Assembly: GCF_014202335.1 (NCBI RefSeq)
Contig: NZ_JACHGP010000015.1
Span: 1 to 64,000, forward strand
DNA from: Mycobacterium sp. AZCC_0083
GTDB taxonomy: Bacteria > Actinomycetota > Actinomycetes > Mycobacteriales > Mycobacteriaceae
Length of the DNA stretch: 64,000 nucleotides
Direction: 5' to 3'
The position numbers were made by a program, and so were the translations under genes. The notes below the pieces were generated by a model that worked only from the letters and a program-made list of their open reading frames with translations, had not been told where the DNA came from and did no database searches. This document shows positions 16,485-25,088 of the stretch, piece after piece. The stretch's first letter is position 1, and every line of letters begins with the position of its first letter.

Positions 16485-17277
16485 ATGACCTACCTGCGAG
16501 ATCTCGAGCAGCAGTTGGGGGCGGTGCACCGGGGCCCGATCGTCAGCGGCGAGGTGCTCAGCGGACCCGACACGATCGCAGTCGTCGACCCCGCGACCGA
16601 AGACGTCATCACCGAAATCGCCGCTGGGGACGTCGACACCGCCCCGGCGGCCGTGGGTGCGGCGTAGTCAGCCCTGGCCGAGTGGGCCACGCGGAGTCCG
16701 CGTCAACGCAGCGACGTCCTGCGGCGAGCGTTCGATCTGATGGTGAGCCGCGCCGAAGCGCTTGCCCAGTTGACCGTGTTGGAGAACGGGAAGGCGCAGA
16801 GGGACGCCCGAGCTGAGGTCCGCTACGCTGCGGAGTTCTTCCGCTGGTATTCAGAGGAAGCGGTACGGCTATCCGGCGAGATCGGTGAATCACCGTCCGG
16901 AGCGAACCGGATAGTGGTGCTACGCAAGCCGATTGGGGTGACGCTCCTGATCACACCGTGGGACTTTCCCGCCGCCATGGCCACCCGCAAGATCGGACCA
17001 GCACTGGCGGCGGGCTGCTCGGTCGTTCTCAAACCTGCATCTGAGACGCCACTGACGGCACTGGCGATAGCTGCACTAATGAGCGATGCCGGCGTACCAG
17101 CTGGCGTCGTCAACGTGGTGCCTACACGCCGCTCGGATGCGCTCGCGTCGCGGCTGCTCGACGACGAGCGTGTGCGGAAGGTGTCGTTCACCGAGTCGAC
17201 CGAAGTGGGTCGGACTCTGTTGGCACACGCGGCACGCACGGTCGTGAGCTCGGCGATGGAGTTGGGCGGCAAATCTT
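16485..17277 (+). pseudogene. Aldehyde dehydrogenase (succinate-semialdehyde type), nonsense and truncated
   Basis: The N-terminal two-thirds of an NAD(P)-dependent aldehyde dehydrogenase is readable: the start near MTYLRDLEQQLGAV, IVVLRKPIGVTLLITPWDFP, AATRK-type MATRKIGPALAAGCSVVLKP, and VSFTESTEVGRTLLAHA. A TAG at 16665-16667 interrupts the frame, which resumes unchanged (SALAEWATRSPRQR). At MELGGKS, just before the catalytic Cys region, the sequence switches at about 17275 into the antisense TnsB-like gene, so the active-site Cys and C-terminus are lost. Two independent lesions make it non-functional. Confidence 0.85.
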
Positions 17278-18456
17278 CCCGTGATCGATCACCACCGTGT
17301 CGGGAACGACCGCCGGCGTCGCCGCGAAGACACTCGCAGGATCGAGCACCTCCTGTTCGACCAGAACCGACCGCGGTACCCCGTGCGGTGGCCAAACAGC
17401 ATTGGCCGGCCAATCCCGACCCGCCGGCATCGGCCGAAACGACTGATACAGCACCGATGCCGCATCGATCGCCTTCGTCGACACCGGAGTCAGACGTAGC
17501 CCGGTGATACACGGGGAGTACCAGTCCATCCCGACCGTCAGCTCCACACCGACCCACCGCAACGTATGCGGATCCATCGCGAACACATCCAAAGGGGTCG
17601 TGTCCATCAACATGTACTCACCGGGCCGCGACGGATGCAGCTTCCCGTACGGAAGTACGGGTCGAGCGGCGATGTCTCGGATCCGTTTCATACTCTTCGA
17701 CGAGAGCGTCGGACACTCCACTTCGAGCGCGTTGACGATCTCATACGCCATCGCCCGTTCCGGCAACGGTGCCCCGCCGACACCATAGGTGGCAACAACG
17801 CGCGCCCGCGCATGTTGAATCACAAATCCCTTGGTCCTTTTAGACATCTCGACGTACTCGGTCATGACGTCCAACGCCGCCATCCTGAAGATTTGGAAAT
17901 GCTTGCTGCCCAGGGCTGGTTGAACCGCTCTGTCGGGTATCAACCCCACTTCGCCCTCCGCTTCGTAGAGACTGACCCATCGCTCAATAGTCCGGAATCC
18001 CTTACCGAGTTCCTCCGCCTTGGCTTTCACCCGGACCTGCTTGGGTACCGTGGCCTTGTAACGGGCCCGGGGCTCACCAGGCAGCGCAGCCTCTGCGACC
18101 CCGAAGCGATACCCGGTGAGAATCTCGCGCACGTGGGCTGCACGCTCACGCGCCCGGCACCGCGCAGACTCGGGTACAGCAGCCCATTTCACCGCGGCAG
18201 TGTCACCTCCCGTGTCCGCAACGTCGACGACGAGGTCTTCGCTGAGCAGATGCGATCGCTCCGACATCACCTCGCTGAGACTGAACCTCCGGACCGTCTG
18301 GGTCCGGAGGTTGCGAGCCAGCACTTCGGGTATCCCGCCCACACCGTGCAGCTCGACAACTTCATACATTTCTTGGTCGGGCTCGACGACTTCGAATACT
18401 TCTCCGTCGTACGCGAACCGTGTTCCGATACCTACCCGCACACCAGCATGTTTCAT
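17275..18456 (-). pseudogene. TnsB-like DDE transposase, C-terminally truncated
   Basis: The protein has an N-terminal recognition region (VRVKAKAEELGKGFRTIERW, VSLYEAEGEVGLIPDR) and an rve/Mu-type catalytic core. The first Asp lies in GEYMLMDTTPLDVFAMD. The second is in VVIDHGK, after which homology ends. The catalytic Glu and C-terminal domains are missing because the sequence joins the aldehyde dehydrogenase fragment at about 17275. The start at 18456 overlaps the tnsA stop as ATGA, as expected for translational coupling in heteromeric TnsAB transposons; an ATG at 18486 is an in-frame alternative. It is not Tn7 TnsB itself but a member of the broad actinobacterial TnsA/TnsB group. Confidence 0.75.
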
Positions 18457-19194
18457 CGATCTATCTCCAATATCATTGAAGTACACAGTGATTCATTTAG
18501 ATTCACAAAGTAGTCGTGACGCCATAGCAGATGCATCAACGCCGGGCGTATCAATGGCCATTGATACCCATGAACGCTGCGCTCAGCGTCGGCGATCGAC
18601 GTCCCGGCGAATTGGCCAATACAGGAGCACATCTCACCCAGAACGTCCTGATTGACTAACCACTCACGCCCATAGCCCGACAGGAAGCGCACGTTCGCCA
18701 GACGGATCTTCGGTGGCTCGTTCACAACGAGGGTAAGTCCAGTTCAACGATTCAACGATCGACTTCGTCCAGCCAAGCACCAAGACGATTCTCGGGTGAG
18801 CCATCCGTTCAGCACGGACGACATCGATCACGACGGGTCCATCGTCGCTGTCGCATAGATAGTCCGGGACATGTCTGCGCATCTGCCCGTCAACCTCGGC
18901 GCGCAAGGAGAACGGCTGAGCCATGATGCGATGGACCGTTGGATCGAAATCGGCCAACAGCAGATTCGCCAGCTCCAGGCGCGACTCGTAGATGACATGG
19001 TCGCGTTCCGTGGCCGCCCAATATGTGCCCGAGTAATGAGGCTGACCAAAATACCAACGGAACGTGCGCCACGGAACCGCGTCAAACAATGCCGCTAGCG
19101 ATGCGTCCATCGCAGACACGGAGCGTTCTTCTCCCGCCGCTGGCCGATACGAAACGACCGCGGAATCCGAATCAACTCTGACCGCATCCGCCAC
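18453..19194 (-). pseudogene. TnsA-like transposase endonuclease, single-base frameshift
   Basis: The first frame contains a TnsA N-terminal endonuclease fold: HVIYESRLELANLLLADFDP, RRHVPDYLCDSDDGPVVIDV and VRAERM. The catalytic Glu (YESR) and Asp (PDYL) are seen, while the final basic residue is less clear. After SLNWTY the frame is lost; one extra C near 18737 would explain it. The next frame continues VVNEPPKIRLANVRFLSGYG and GYQWPLIRPALMHLLWR to a stop at 18453, where TnsB begins. TnsA makes the 5'-strand cut that lets such elements move by cut-and-paste. With TnsB also truncated, the element is defunct. Confidence 0.75.
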
Positions 19195-19688
19195 TGATTA
19201 CTCCACGCCGTTAACCGCCGCGTAGACATCGTGACACCGCCGAGACCGCTTTTGTGGAAGATTCGGCGATCTCCGACCAACGACACCGCGAACGGGTTCA
19301 TGTGCGGAAATTACTGTCACACAGTGCCTCTCATAGCCAGTAGAATTGTGAGCGTTAGCCGGCTAAGGCTCCTTCTAAGAGCCGACGGCGCAACATACGG
19401 TGTGGCGTAAGCCACGCTATGGGCAGCGTAAAGGGCGACGGGCCAGCGTCGCAGACTGCCAGCAGGCAATGTGTTTCAACGCTTTTAGCAATTTGGCTAC
19501 CAGTTTCGCGATCTCCGAACACAATCGCGGGAGCTGCCCTCGCCCCTGCGCGCTGACGACATTTCGGACCCTGGTGAGTCATGTCACGTAGTTTGCACGG
19601 CAGCGTTCCGGGATGGGTCCCGGTCGCCCTAGTGCCTTCCGCGGCGCGATTTGGTGTAATCGGCCGGGTGAGGCTGTGGCTGGCACAC
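19195..19688. other. Region beside the Tn7-like scar, no gene
   Basis: No gene was recognised. GCGATCTCCGA occurs at 19266-19276 and again at 19508-19518 in the same orientation, which could be repeated TnsB-binding sites or coincidence. No clear transposon terminus (TGT..ACA pair) could be fixed. Confidence 0.3.
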
Positions 19689-19897
19689 CTTGTCGCGGGC
19701 GACCGATTCCATAAGGTGGCGTGCGTTTTCCGGCGAACGCAAGAGGTAGACCGTTTCCTGCCATGCGTCGTAGTCTCTGCCGACATCAGTACGGCATCAC
19801 CGACTTTCGACGTGATGCGTACGGGTTCGTAGTCAGCGTTGACCTGCTCGAGGAGCGGGAAGAGGCGCTGCCGCGCTTCGCTTGCGCTGATGGCCAC
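19689..19897 (-). pseudogene. YefM/RelJ-type antitoxin, frameshifted and without toxin
   Basis: VAISASEARQRLFPLLEQVN followed by ADYEPVRITSKVGDAVLMSAE is the DNA-binding half of a Phd/YefM antitoxin, very like mycobacterial RelJ. The expected continuation DYDAWQETVYLLRSPENARH then LMESVARDK lies in the next frame, so one base is missing near 19775. After that the sequence diverges. No RelK/YoeB toxin follows at 19355-19688. It is therefore a remnant of a type II toxin-antitoxin pair that has lost the toxin. Confidence 0.8.
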
Positions 19898-20644
19898 TAT
19901 TGGCACCTCTCACTCGCGAGTACCCCGTACGTCTAGCGTGCGAGAACTACGTGCGCTTTGCGCCCCATGGTGAGGCCGCCGGCGGGAAGGGCTTAACCGC
20001 TTTCGGAACCTGCGACGCCACCTTCCTCGATTGCGGCTACTGCATCGACCGAGTGCTCGGCGGCGGCAGTCGATACAGGTGAGGCGCCCCCGCTGTTGGC
20101 TCGCCACGGCGGCCTGGTTCAGGCCGGCCGCGCATGCGGTGGCCTCGGCTCTGTGGAATCACCCGTGAGTCGCGGCGGAGAGCATCGATAAGGTTGCTCC
20201 CTCATGGGACCCGCTGGAGTCCTCTCCTCGAACGTCCGCCGAACGATCTGTGTCTTTGAGATCGGCGCCTCTGTGTCAGGTCGACCTGGATGGCGACACC
20301 CCACCGACCCCGAAAGGACTTCGAAACAGTCGTGTCGAACATCGTCACGACGCGACTGGTTGGTGTGAACGCCGAAGTCTGACCCGCTGTGATACGAAAC
20401 CTGCAGTGCCCCGTCGATCTGGCTTAGGCACTGGCATGTCGGTTTTGAAAACTGCAGGGTTGCAACTTGATAGAGGCTGCAATAGTTGGCTCCGACGGCG
20501 AGCGCTCGGTCCGGATCTATCAATGTCGGGATCGACTCAGTCTCTCCAAGAATGGGTACGGGTTTCTGCGTCGCCGGGCGGAGCGGTACGTGCCATGTCT
20601 CAGCGGGGCGGGGTTGTCGGTCTTTGGTGCGATTATCAACGGCT
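19898..20644. other. Unassigned region before the large orphan gene
   Basis: Several short open frames overlap here but none has family-like features. The open frame of the next gene extends back to 20486, but that extension is Arg/Gly/Ser-rich and looks non-coding. No RNA gene was recognised. Confidence 0.3.
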
Positions 20645-22534
20645 ATGGGGAATCGGCAGGATAAACATGCACGGCGCCAACGGCGCATCACGCAGCGGAC
20701 AAGGCAATCGGGGAGCAATACAGCTACGCCTTCGGACAGGTCTCCCGTTCAACCCGCGGCGATGGAGCTGCCCGACATGAGTGACCTCCCCCTCGGGACC
20801 CAGCGTGTCGTGGAGGCGATGTACGGGATGGCACGGCACACGATCACCGCGACATCTGTGGGCCTGGTGCCGCTGGATCGAGAGCAGCGCCTTGCGCTGC
20901 TCTCCGGTATCGACAGCACGGCCGTGCTGGTAGCGCTGGGTGAGATGCAAGCCGAACTCGATGCGGCGATGCTCAGCAGTACGCCGACGTTGCCGGTCGA
21001 GGCGATGCGCATCGTGGATTCGCAGTGGTACGAGCCGGTCCGGCAGCACCTCGCAGCCGGGCATCGGCTAGCGCCGCCGCAGACGATGGTCCGGCTCATG
21101 CGGGAGATCATCGAAGCTGGCGAGGGGTCCCGGCTCGATATCGAGGACGACGATGCTTTGCTCGAGCTGTTGTTGTCGGTGAACGAGGACCACGACACCC
21201 AGAGCGGCTTGGTTGCTCGGTTCAACGCGATGGACATTCACCAGGTCGACGCCGAGATGCGGTCCATGTCAGAAGACAAGCTCATAGCGTTCGCCAACGA
21301 GGTAGCGGTGGACGAGGCGGCGTCGATGATGTTCAACGCTTCGTCTCTACCCGAGCAAATGAAGTGCATGATCCATGAGTTTTGGTACCAGCCGTGGGCG
21401 GAGAAGGTTGGAGATCAGCTCGGTGCGAGTCCCGCCGACACTTTCTTTGAAGCCACGGGGATCGGCATGGACGAGTTCCTGTGGGCGGGCGATGTGATCA
21501 CGTCGGTGCTGCGGACCGGGAGCGCACGCTTCGGCCTGGGCACACTCCGCGAGCACGGCGTCAGCGACGAGGTGGTGCAGTACATTCAGCGGACCATGGT
21601 CCGCGACCTGGACGAGTTTCGCGCCATGTCGCAGCACGATCGGGGACGCGGCGATGTGCGAGCGCAGCGGTACACGTTCACGCGGTTCCCCTTCCTCGAT
21701 CTCGGCGACGGCACCGTGCTGGCGCTCCGGGCTCAGTGGGGCATGGACCGGTTCTTCGGGAACGCTCCCGAGTTCGATGTTCAGCAGGGCTTCGTAGGGC
21801 AGGAAAAGTCGGAGCGGGCGAAGCAATTCCAGGATGCGGTCAAGCATCAGTTCGAGCAGATCGTCGGTCGCATAGTCGCCCGAATCGCCGCGAACAGTGC
21901 GGTGTTCGGCTCTATCGTCGGCGAAGAGGAGATGCAGGCCGCGTGGACAGTGAAGAAAGGACAGCAACCGAAGGCGTGCGACTGGATGCTGCCGACCAAC
22001 AGAGGGTTCACCTTGCTCATCGACGCGACCCACCGCCCGCTGCGCTCGCCGCTGGCTGAGGGTGTGGCCAGCGGAGTGGACTTCGCCTCCAACCTCGAAG
22101 CGTTCCTGACGAGCAAGAAGGCCCATCAGTTCGAGTCCGTGATCGACCACCTGACCGAACGTGGCTGGGACGGAGCATCTTTCACTGATACGACGTTCGC
22201 GCCCTTCGTAGTCGTGCCAGATGTCGGACTACCGAGCACGCCGATGTCGATGATGCTCGTCGGGCTTAGTGCTCGCGAGATGATGGCGGCGCACGGGGGC
22301 AAGATGCTAACGCCCACTGTCGTCTCGATCGCCGACCTCCTGCTGCTTGAGGGCATGGCAGAGACGCCCGGGTTTGAGGCGGCGAACCTGATCCGGGCCT
22401 GGCGGCAGGTGGGGTTCATGCCGCTCCAGCAGTACCTGGAAGCGTGCGGTTTCCCCTACCGACCGTGCCCGCGGCACGTGGTCACAGTGGCCGCGGAGTT
22501 GGATGTGCGGATACGACCGGTACAGGCCACCTGA
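20645..22534 (+). CDS. Large accessory protein of unknown function, possible PD-(D/E)XK-like core
   Basis: I do not recognise this 629-residue protein. Its first 300 residues are mostly helical and acidic. From about residue 340 the pattern changes: RYTFTRFPFLDLGDGTVLAL, a helix with FQDAVKHQFEQIVGRIVARI, then KACDWMLP and GFTLLIDATHRPL, a helix with KKAHQFESVIDHL, and a strand FAPFVVVPDVG. The order (E-containing helix, Asp turn, hydrophobic strand ending in an acidic residue, then A/Q helix) resembles PD-(D/E)XK nuclease-like proteins, but the usual ExK is DATH, so activity is doubtful. There is no signal peptide or membrane segment. Its setting beside transposon and antitoxin remnants suggests horizontal arrival. 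The ATG at 20645 is tentative; 20774 or 20780 are alternatives. Confidence 0.6.
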   Translation: MGNRQDKHARRQRRITQRTRQSGSNTATPSDRSPVQPAAMELPDMSDLPLGTQRVVEAMYGMARHTITATSVGLVPLDREQRLALLSGIDSTAVLVALGEMQAELDAAMLSSTPTLPVEAMRIVDSQWYEPVRQHLAAGHRLAPPQTMVRLMREIIEAGEGSRLDIEDDDALLELLLSVNEDHDTQSGLVARFNAMDIHQVDAEMRSMSEDKLIAFANEVAVDEAASMMFNASSLPEQMKCMIHEFWYQPWAEKVGDQLGASPADTFFEATGIGMDEFLWAGDVITSVLRTGSARFGLGTLREHGVSDEVVQYIQRTMVRDLDEFRAMSQHDRGRGDVRAQRYTFTRFPFLDLGDGTVLALRAQWGMDRFFGNAPEFDVQQGFVGQEKSERAKQFQDAVKHQFEQIVGRIVARIAANSAVFGSIVGEEEMQAAWTVKKGQQPKACDWMLPTNRGFTLLIDATHRPLRSPLAEGVASGVDFASNLEAFLTSKKAHQFESVIDHLTERGWDGASFTDTTFAPFVVVPDVGLPSTPMSMMLVGLSAREMMAAHGGKMLTPTVVSIADLLLLEGMAETPGFEAANLIRAWRQVGFMPLQQYLEACGFPYRPCPRHVVTVAAELDVRIRPVQAT

Positions 22535-22569
22535 GGAACCAACGGGGGTCGCCGACAATTCCAGAGTTT

Positions 22570-22585
22570 ATGGCGGATCCGCCAT
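22570..22585. repeat. 16-bp perfect palindrome downstream of the orphan gene
   Basis: ATGGCGGATCCGCCAT is perfectly self-complementary and lies 35 bp after the stop at 22534. It has no loop or T-run, so it is a poor intrinsic terminator. It could be a protein-binding site or the boundary of the acquired segment. Confidence 0.3.
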
Positions 22586-22620
22586 TCATCCGCCACGGAA
22601 AAATAGAACCTACATTCCTC

Positions 22621-22672
22621 TAGACAAGTGATCCAAGTCATAGTTATCATGATCGCATACTGTATGCAATCA
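22621..22672 (+). promoter_or_regulatory. oxlT promoter with GCATAC-T-GTATGC operator
   Basis: TAGACA (22621-22626) and TATCAT (22645-22650), 18 bp apart, form a plausible promoter. Immediately downstream, the palindrome GCATACTGTATGC (22654-22666), extended by TGAT and ATCA arms to 22650-22672, ends against the ribosome binding site GGAGG (22673-22677). The same 13-bp core occurs before the ketopantoate-reductase gene and, with one change, before pntAA. The form and size fit a GntR-family operator; the position predicts repression. Confidence 0.65.
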
Positions 22673-22682
22673 GGAGGCAGTC

Positions 22683-24026
22683 ATGACTCAGAGCGACGTC
22701 GGAGTGGTCGAGGTCCGAGATCTTCATGGCCGCTCGTACCGAGTCGGTGAACGGCCGCACGACATCATGGGCCACTCCCGCAGATGGATGCTCTGGCTGA
22801 CCTGGGTCGCCATGGCTGGGATCGGCGTCCTTCAGTACGGCTACGGCGTCGCCGTCGCTGCGCTGGATGCCACCAACGGATCGACTGCCGCCGGCGCCTT
22901 CTGGGTGCTCGCCCTCTGGGTGGTGTTCCAGGCCGGTGCGGCCGCACCCACCGCCGCGTTGAGCCACCGCATGGCCCTGTCTCCCCCGCGCGCAGTCCTG
23001 CTCGGCGCCGTCCTGTGTGCCGCAGGCCCCGTGACCCTCGCGTACACCGACAGCCTCGGGCTCGCGGTGCTCGGTTACTCCGTGCTGTCGGGTACCGGCG
23101 CCGGAATCGTGTACGCCACATGCGCCTCCACGGTCGCGAAGTGGTACCCGGAGCAGCGCGGCGTCCGGGTTGGATTCGTCACCGGGGCGTTCGGCTTCGG
23201 CGCCGTGCCGTTCATTGCGCTCTTCGCCGCGTTCCTCACACCGGCGAACCGTACGGAGGTCTTCGTCGGAGTCGGTCTGTGCATGCTCATCGGCGTCGGC
23301 GCGTGTGGCGCCTTCCTGCGGGATCCGCCGACGGGCTGGTGGCCGCAGGACATCGACCCCAAGGTGTGGGCCGTCGACAAGCGGCTGAACCGCAGCCTTG
23401 CCCACAACGTCCGGGCAGTACGACAGTTCCCGCCCGGTGAGGCCGTCAGGACGCCGGCTTTCCTGGTCATGTACCTCATCCTGGTCATCGCCGCCGCGGC
23501 CTCCCTGCTGGCCATCGCCTACATTCCGATCGTCGCCATGCACCAAGGCTTTTCGCTGGGGATCGGCGCATTGGCCGTTGGCCTGCTCGCCGTCGTCAAC
23601 GGCGCGGGCCGCAGCGTCGCAGGCCGGATCTCCGACCGGTTCGGCCGACGCCAGACCTTGAGCGCCGCGCTGCTACTCGAGGGCTGCGCCCAACTGGGGC
23701 TCGTCTACTCCGCGTCGATCGGCCAGGCATGGGCGTTCGTCGCCTTCGCGGCCCTGAGCGGGATGGCCGGCGGCGCCTTCTACCCGCTGTTCGCAAGCCT
23801 CGTCGCCGACTACTTCGGCGAGCCCAACGCCGTGCGCAACTTCGGACTCGTCTACAGTGCAAAGCTTTTCGGAGGCGTCATCGGAGTCGGCCTGCCCGCG
23901 TTGCTGGTGTCATCGCACGGGCTCGCGACTCCATTCGTCGCCGCCGGTCTGCTCAGCCTGCTCGCCGCGGTCATGACGCGGCTCATCCACCGCCCCGGGC
24001 TCCCAAAGGTGTGCTTGCCACGGTGA
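22683..24026 (+). CDS. oxlT: Oxalate:formate antiporter-family MFS transporter
   Basis: This 447-residue inner-membrane protein has about 12 hydrophobic segments split by a central loop near residues 205-240. GYSVLSGTGAGIVYATCAST then VAKWYPEQRGVRVGFVTGAF and GFGAVPF match the signature between helices 4 and 5 of the oxalate/formate antiporter family, and ISDRFGRRQTLSAA is the MFS loop 8-9 motif. In this family oxalate is exchanged for formate, but some members move other carboxylates. The surrounding frc, oxc and formate dehydrogenase genes make oxalate uptake the natural role. GGAGG precedes the ATG. A GCATAC palindrome directly upstream implies regulated expression. Confidence 0.8.
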   Translation: MTQSDVGVVEVRDLHGRSYRVGERPHDIMGHSRRWMLWLTWVAMAGIGVLQYGYGVAVAALDATNGSTAAGAFWVLALWVVFQAGAAAPTAALSHRMALSPPRAVLLGAVLCAAGPVTLAYTDSLGLAVLGYSVLSGTGAGIVYATCASTVAKWYPEQRGVRVGFVTGAFGFGAVPFIALFAAFLTPANRTEVFVGVGLCMLIGVGACGAFLRDPPTGWWPQDIDPKVWAVDKRLNRSLAHNVRAVRQFPPGEAVRTPAFLVMYLILVIAAAASLLAIAYIPIVAMHQGFSLGIGALAVGLLAVVNGAGRSVAGRISDRFGRRQTLSAALLLEGCAQLGLVYSASIGQAWAFVAFAALSGMAGGAFYPLFASLVADYFGEPNAVRNFGLVYSAKLFGGVIGVGLPALLVSSHGLATPFVAAGLLSLLAAVMTRLIHRPGLPKVCLPR

Positions 24027-24055
24027 CCGAACACCCAACGCCCAAGGAGATTTCG

Positions 24056-24358
24056 ATGTCCACGACTTCCGAACTCGATGAACTTCACCAGCTGATCGGC
24101 AACCTACTGCGGTGCGTTGCATCGCTGGAGACGACGTACGGTGACGCCCCAGCCATGCGTCGCATCGTCAATGACGCCGAACGAATCCTCAACGGCATCG
24201 ACCGCCTCGGCATCGACACCGAAGAGCTGGAGATGGCATGTGGGCTCGTCCTGTCCAAGGGGCGCGCCGCGATGATCCAGATCCCGGACACCGACTACGA
24301 CCACGGTTTCTGGCGGGACGTCGACCACGAAGGCGTCGGCGGTCAGCGGGCCAGCTGA
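24056..24358 (+). CDS. Small helical protein linked to the oxalate transporter, unknown function
   Basis: One hundred residues, predicted mostly helical, begin MSTTSELDELHQLIGNLLRC and include AMRRIVNDAERILNGIDRLG and an acidic C-terminal segment (IPDTDYDHGFWRDVDHEG). AAGGAG lies seven bases before the ATG and the gene starts 29 bp after the transporter stop, so the two are almost certainly co-transcribed. There is no membrane segment or signal peptide. I do not recognise the family; a transporter accessory or a regulator of oxalate enzymes is possible. Confidence 0.65.
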   Translation: MSTTSELDELHQLIGNLLRCVASLETTYGDAPAMRRIVNDAERILNGIDRLGIDTEELEMACGLVLSKGRAAMIQIPDTDYDHGFWRDVDHEGVGGQRAS

Positions 24359-24371
24359 CCCGCCAAGGACC

Positions 24372-24825
24372 TCACACAGGCGGTCCGGTTTGGCCAGGAT
24401 GGGATCGTGCGTGCGCGGCCGCCGGCGCACCGAGGCCGTGCAGCACGACGCTGCCGAGCACCACGACGACCACCATCGTCAGCGAGTCCGCTTGCTCGTG
24501 GTCGGCCAGGGCGTTGAACGCGAGCAGGCCGAACACGATCGACGTCGTGCCCCGCGGGTCCGAGCCAACCGATGAGAAGCCGGTCGTGCCAGGAGAACGT
24601 CGTCCCCAGCAGAGCCACCGCGAGGATCAGTTCGGCGACGCGCTCGGCGAGTGCGTCCGCCAGCCCACGTTCGATGGTGAAGCTGGCCGCCACTCCGGCC
24701 AGCACCAAGAAGATCGGGGCGGTTATCCTCCACTGCTCGAGCCGGCGGGCCAGCAGCGACCAGCCGGCGACGACGCCCGAGACCGCAATGAGTGACAACA
24801 GCACGACGCGATATTGCCAGTACAC
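24372..24825 (-). pseudogene. CPA1-type Na+/H+ antiporter with large internal deletion
   Basis: The N-terminus VYWQYRVVLLSLIAVSG, ITAPIFLVLAGVA and RVAELILAVALLG is the first part of a monovalent cation/proton antiporter. It jumps directly to SWHDRLLIGWLGP and, one frame over, RGTTSIVFGLLAFNALADHE, LTMVVVVVLGSVVLHGLG and a stop at 24372, the antiporter's last helices. More than half of the usual membrane core is missing, and there is also a one-base shift near LGP. It lies downstream of fdsD in the same orientation. The gene cannot make a working antiporter. Confidence 0.7.
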
Positions 24826-24874
24826 GACTGGCTGCGGTCCCCAATCCGGGCCTACGGGACCACCGCGCAACGAG

Positions 24875-25087
24875 TTACGGCAGCAGCGCTGCCGCGGCTA
24901 CCACCACGGGGTCCACACGCTCCGTTTCGGCGGCGACCAGTTCGACCAGCCGCCGCTTCATGCGTGGGTCCCAGAACCTCTTGACGTGATCGGCGACCGC
25001 CGCTGCCACCTGGTCGGTGGGCAGGTAGCCGAGGTTGACGACGATGTCGTTGACCATCCTCATCTCGGCAGGTTCGTTGTGCGACAT
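24875..25087 (-). CDS. fdsD: NAD-dependent formate dehydrogenase delta subunit
   Basis: The 70-residue protein begins MSHNEPAEMRMVNDIVVNLG and contains VADHVKRFWDPRMKRRLVEL. The pattern (R)MxNxI...HxxRFWxPRMR is the FdsD hallmark. The start codon follows the fdsA stop by a single base, so the two are translationally coupled. FdsD is an accessory or assembly subunit of the cytoplasmic molybdenum FdsABG complex. It is the last intact gene of the oxc-frc-fdsGBAD run. Confidence 0.85.
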   Translation of the reverse strand: MSHNEPAEMRMVNDIVVNLGYLPTDQVAAAVADHVKRFWDPRMKRRLVELVAAETERVDPVVVAAAALLP

Positions 25088-25088
25088 G

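Noticed and set aside
17566..18513. 315-codon plus-strand frame over the tnsB region
   Set aside because: The minus-strand frame carries recognisable transposase motifs; the plus frame has none.
19266..19518. GCGATCTCCGA direct repeats as the transposon end
   Set aside because: Only two 11-bp copies, 242 bp apart, and no terminal TGT/ACA or target duplication; recorded but not claimed.
20486..20644. N-terminal extension of the large orphan protein from 20486
   Set aside because: No ribosome binding site, and the Arg/Ser/Gly-rich composition is unlike the rest of the protein.
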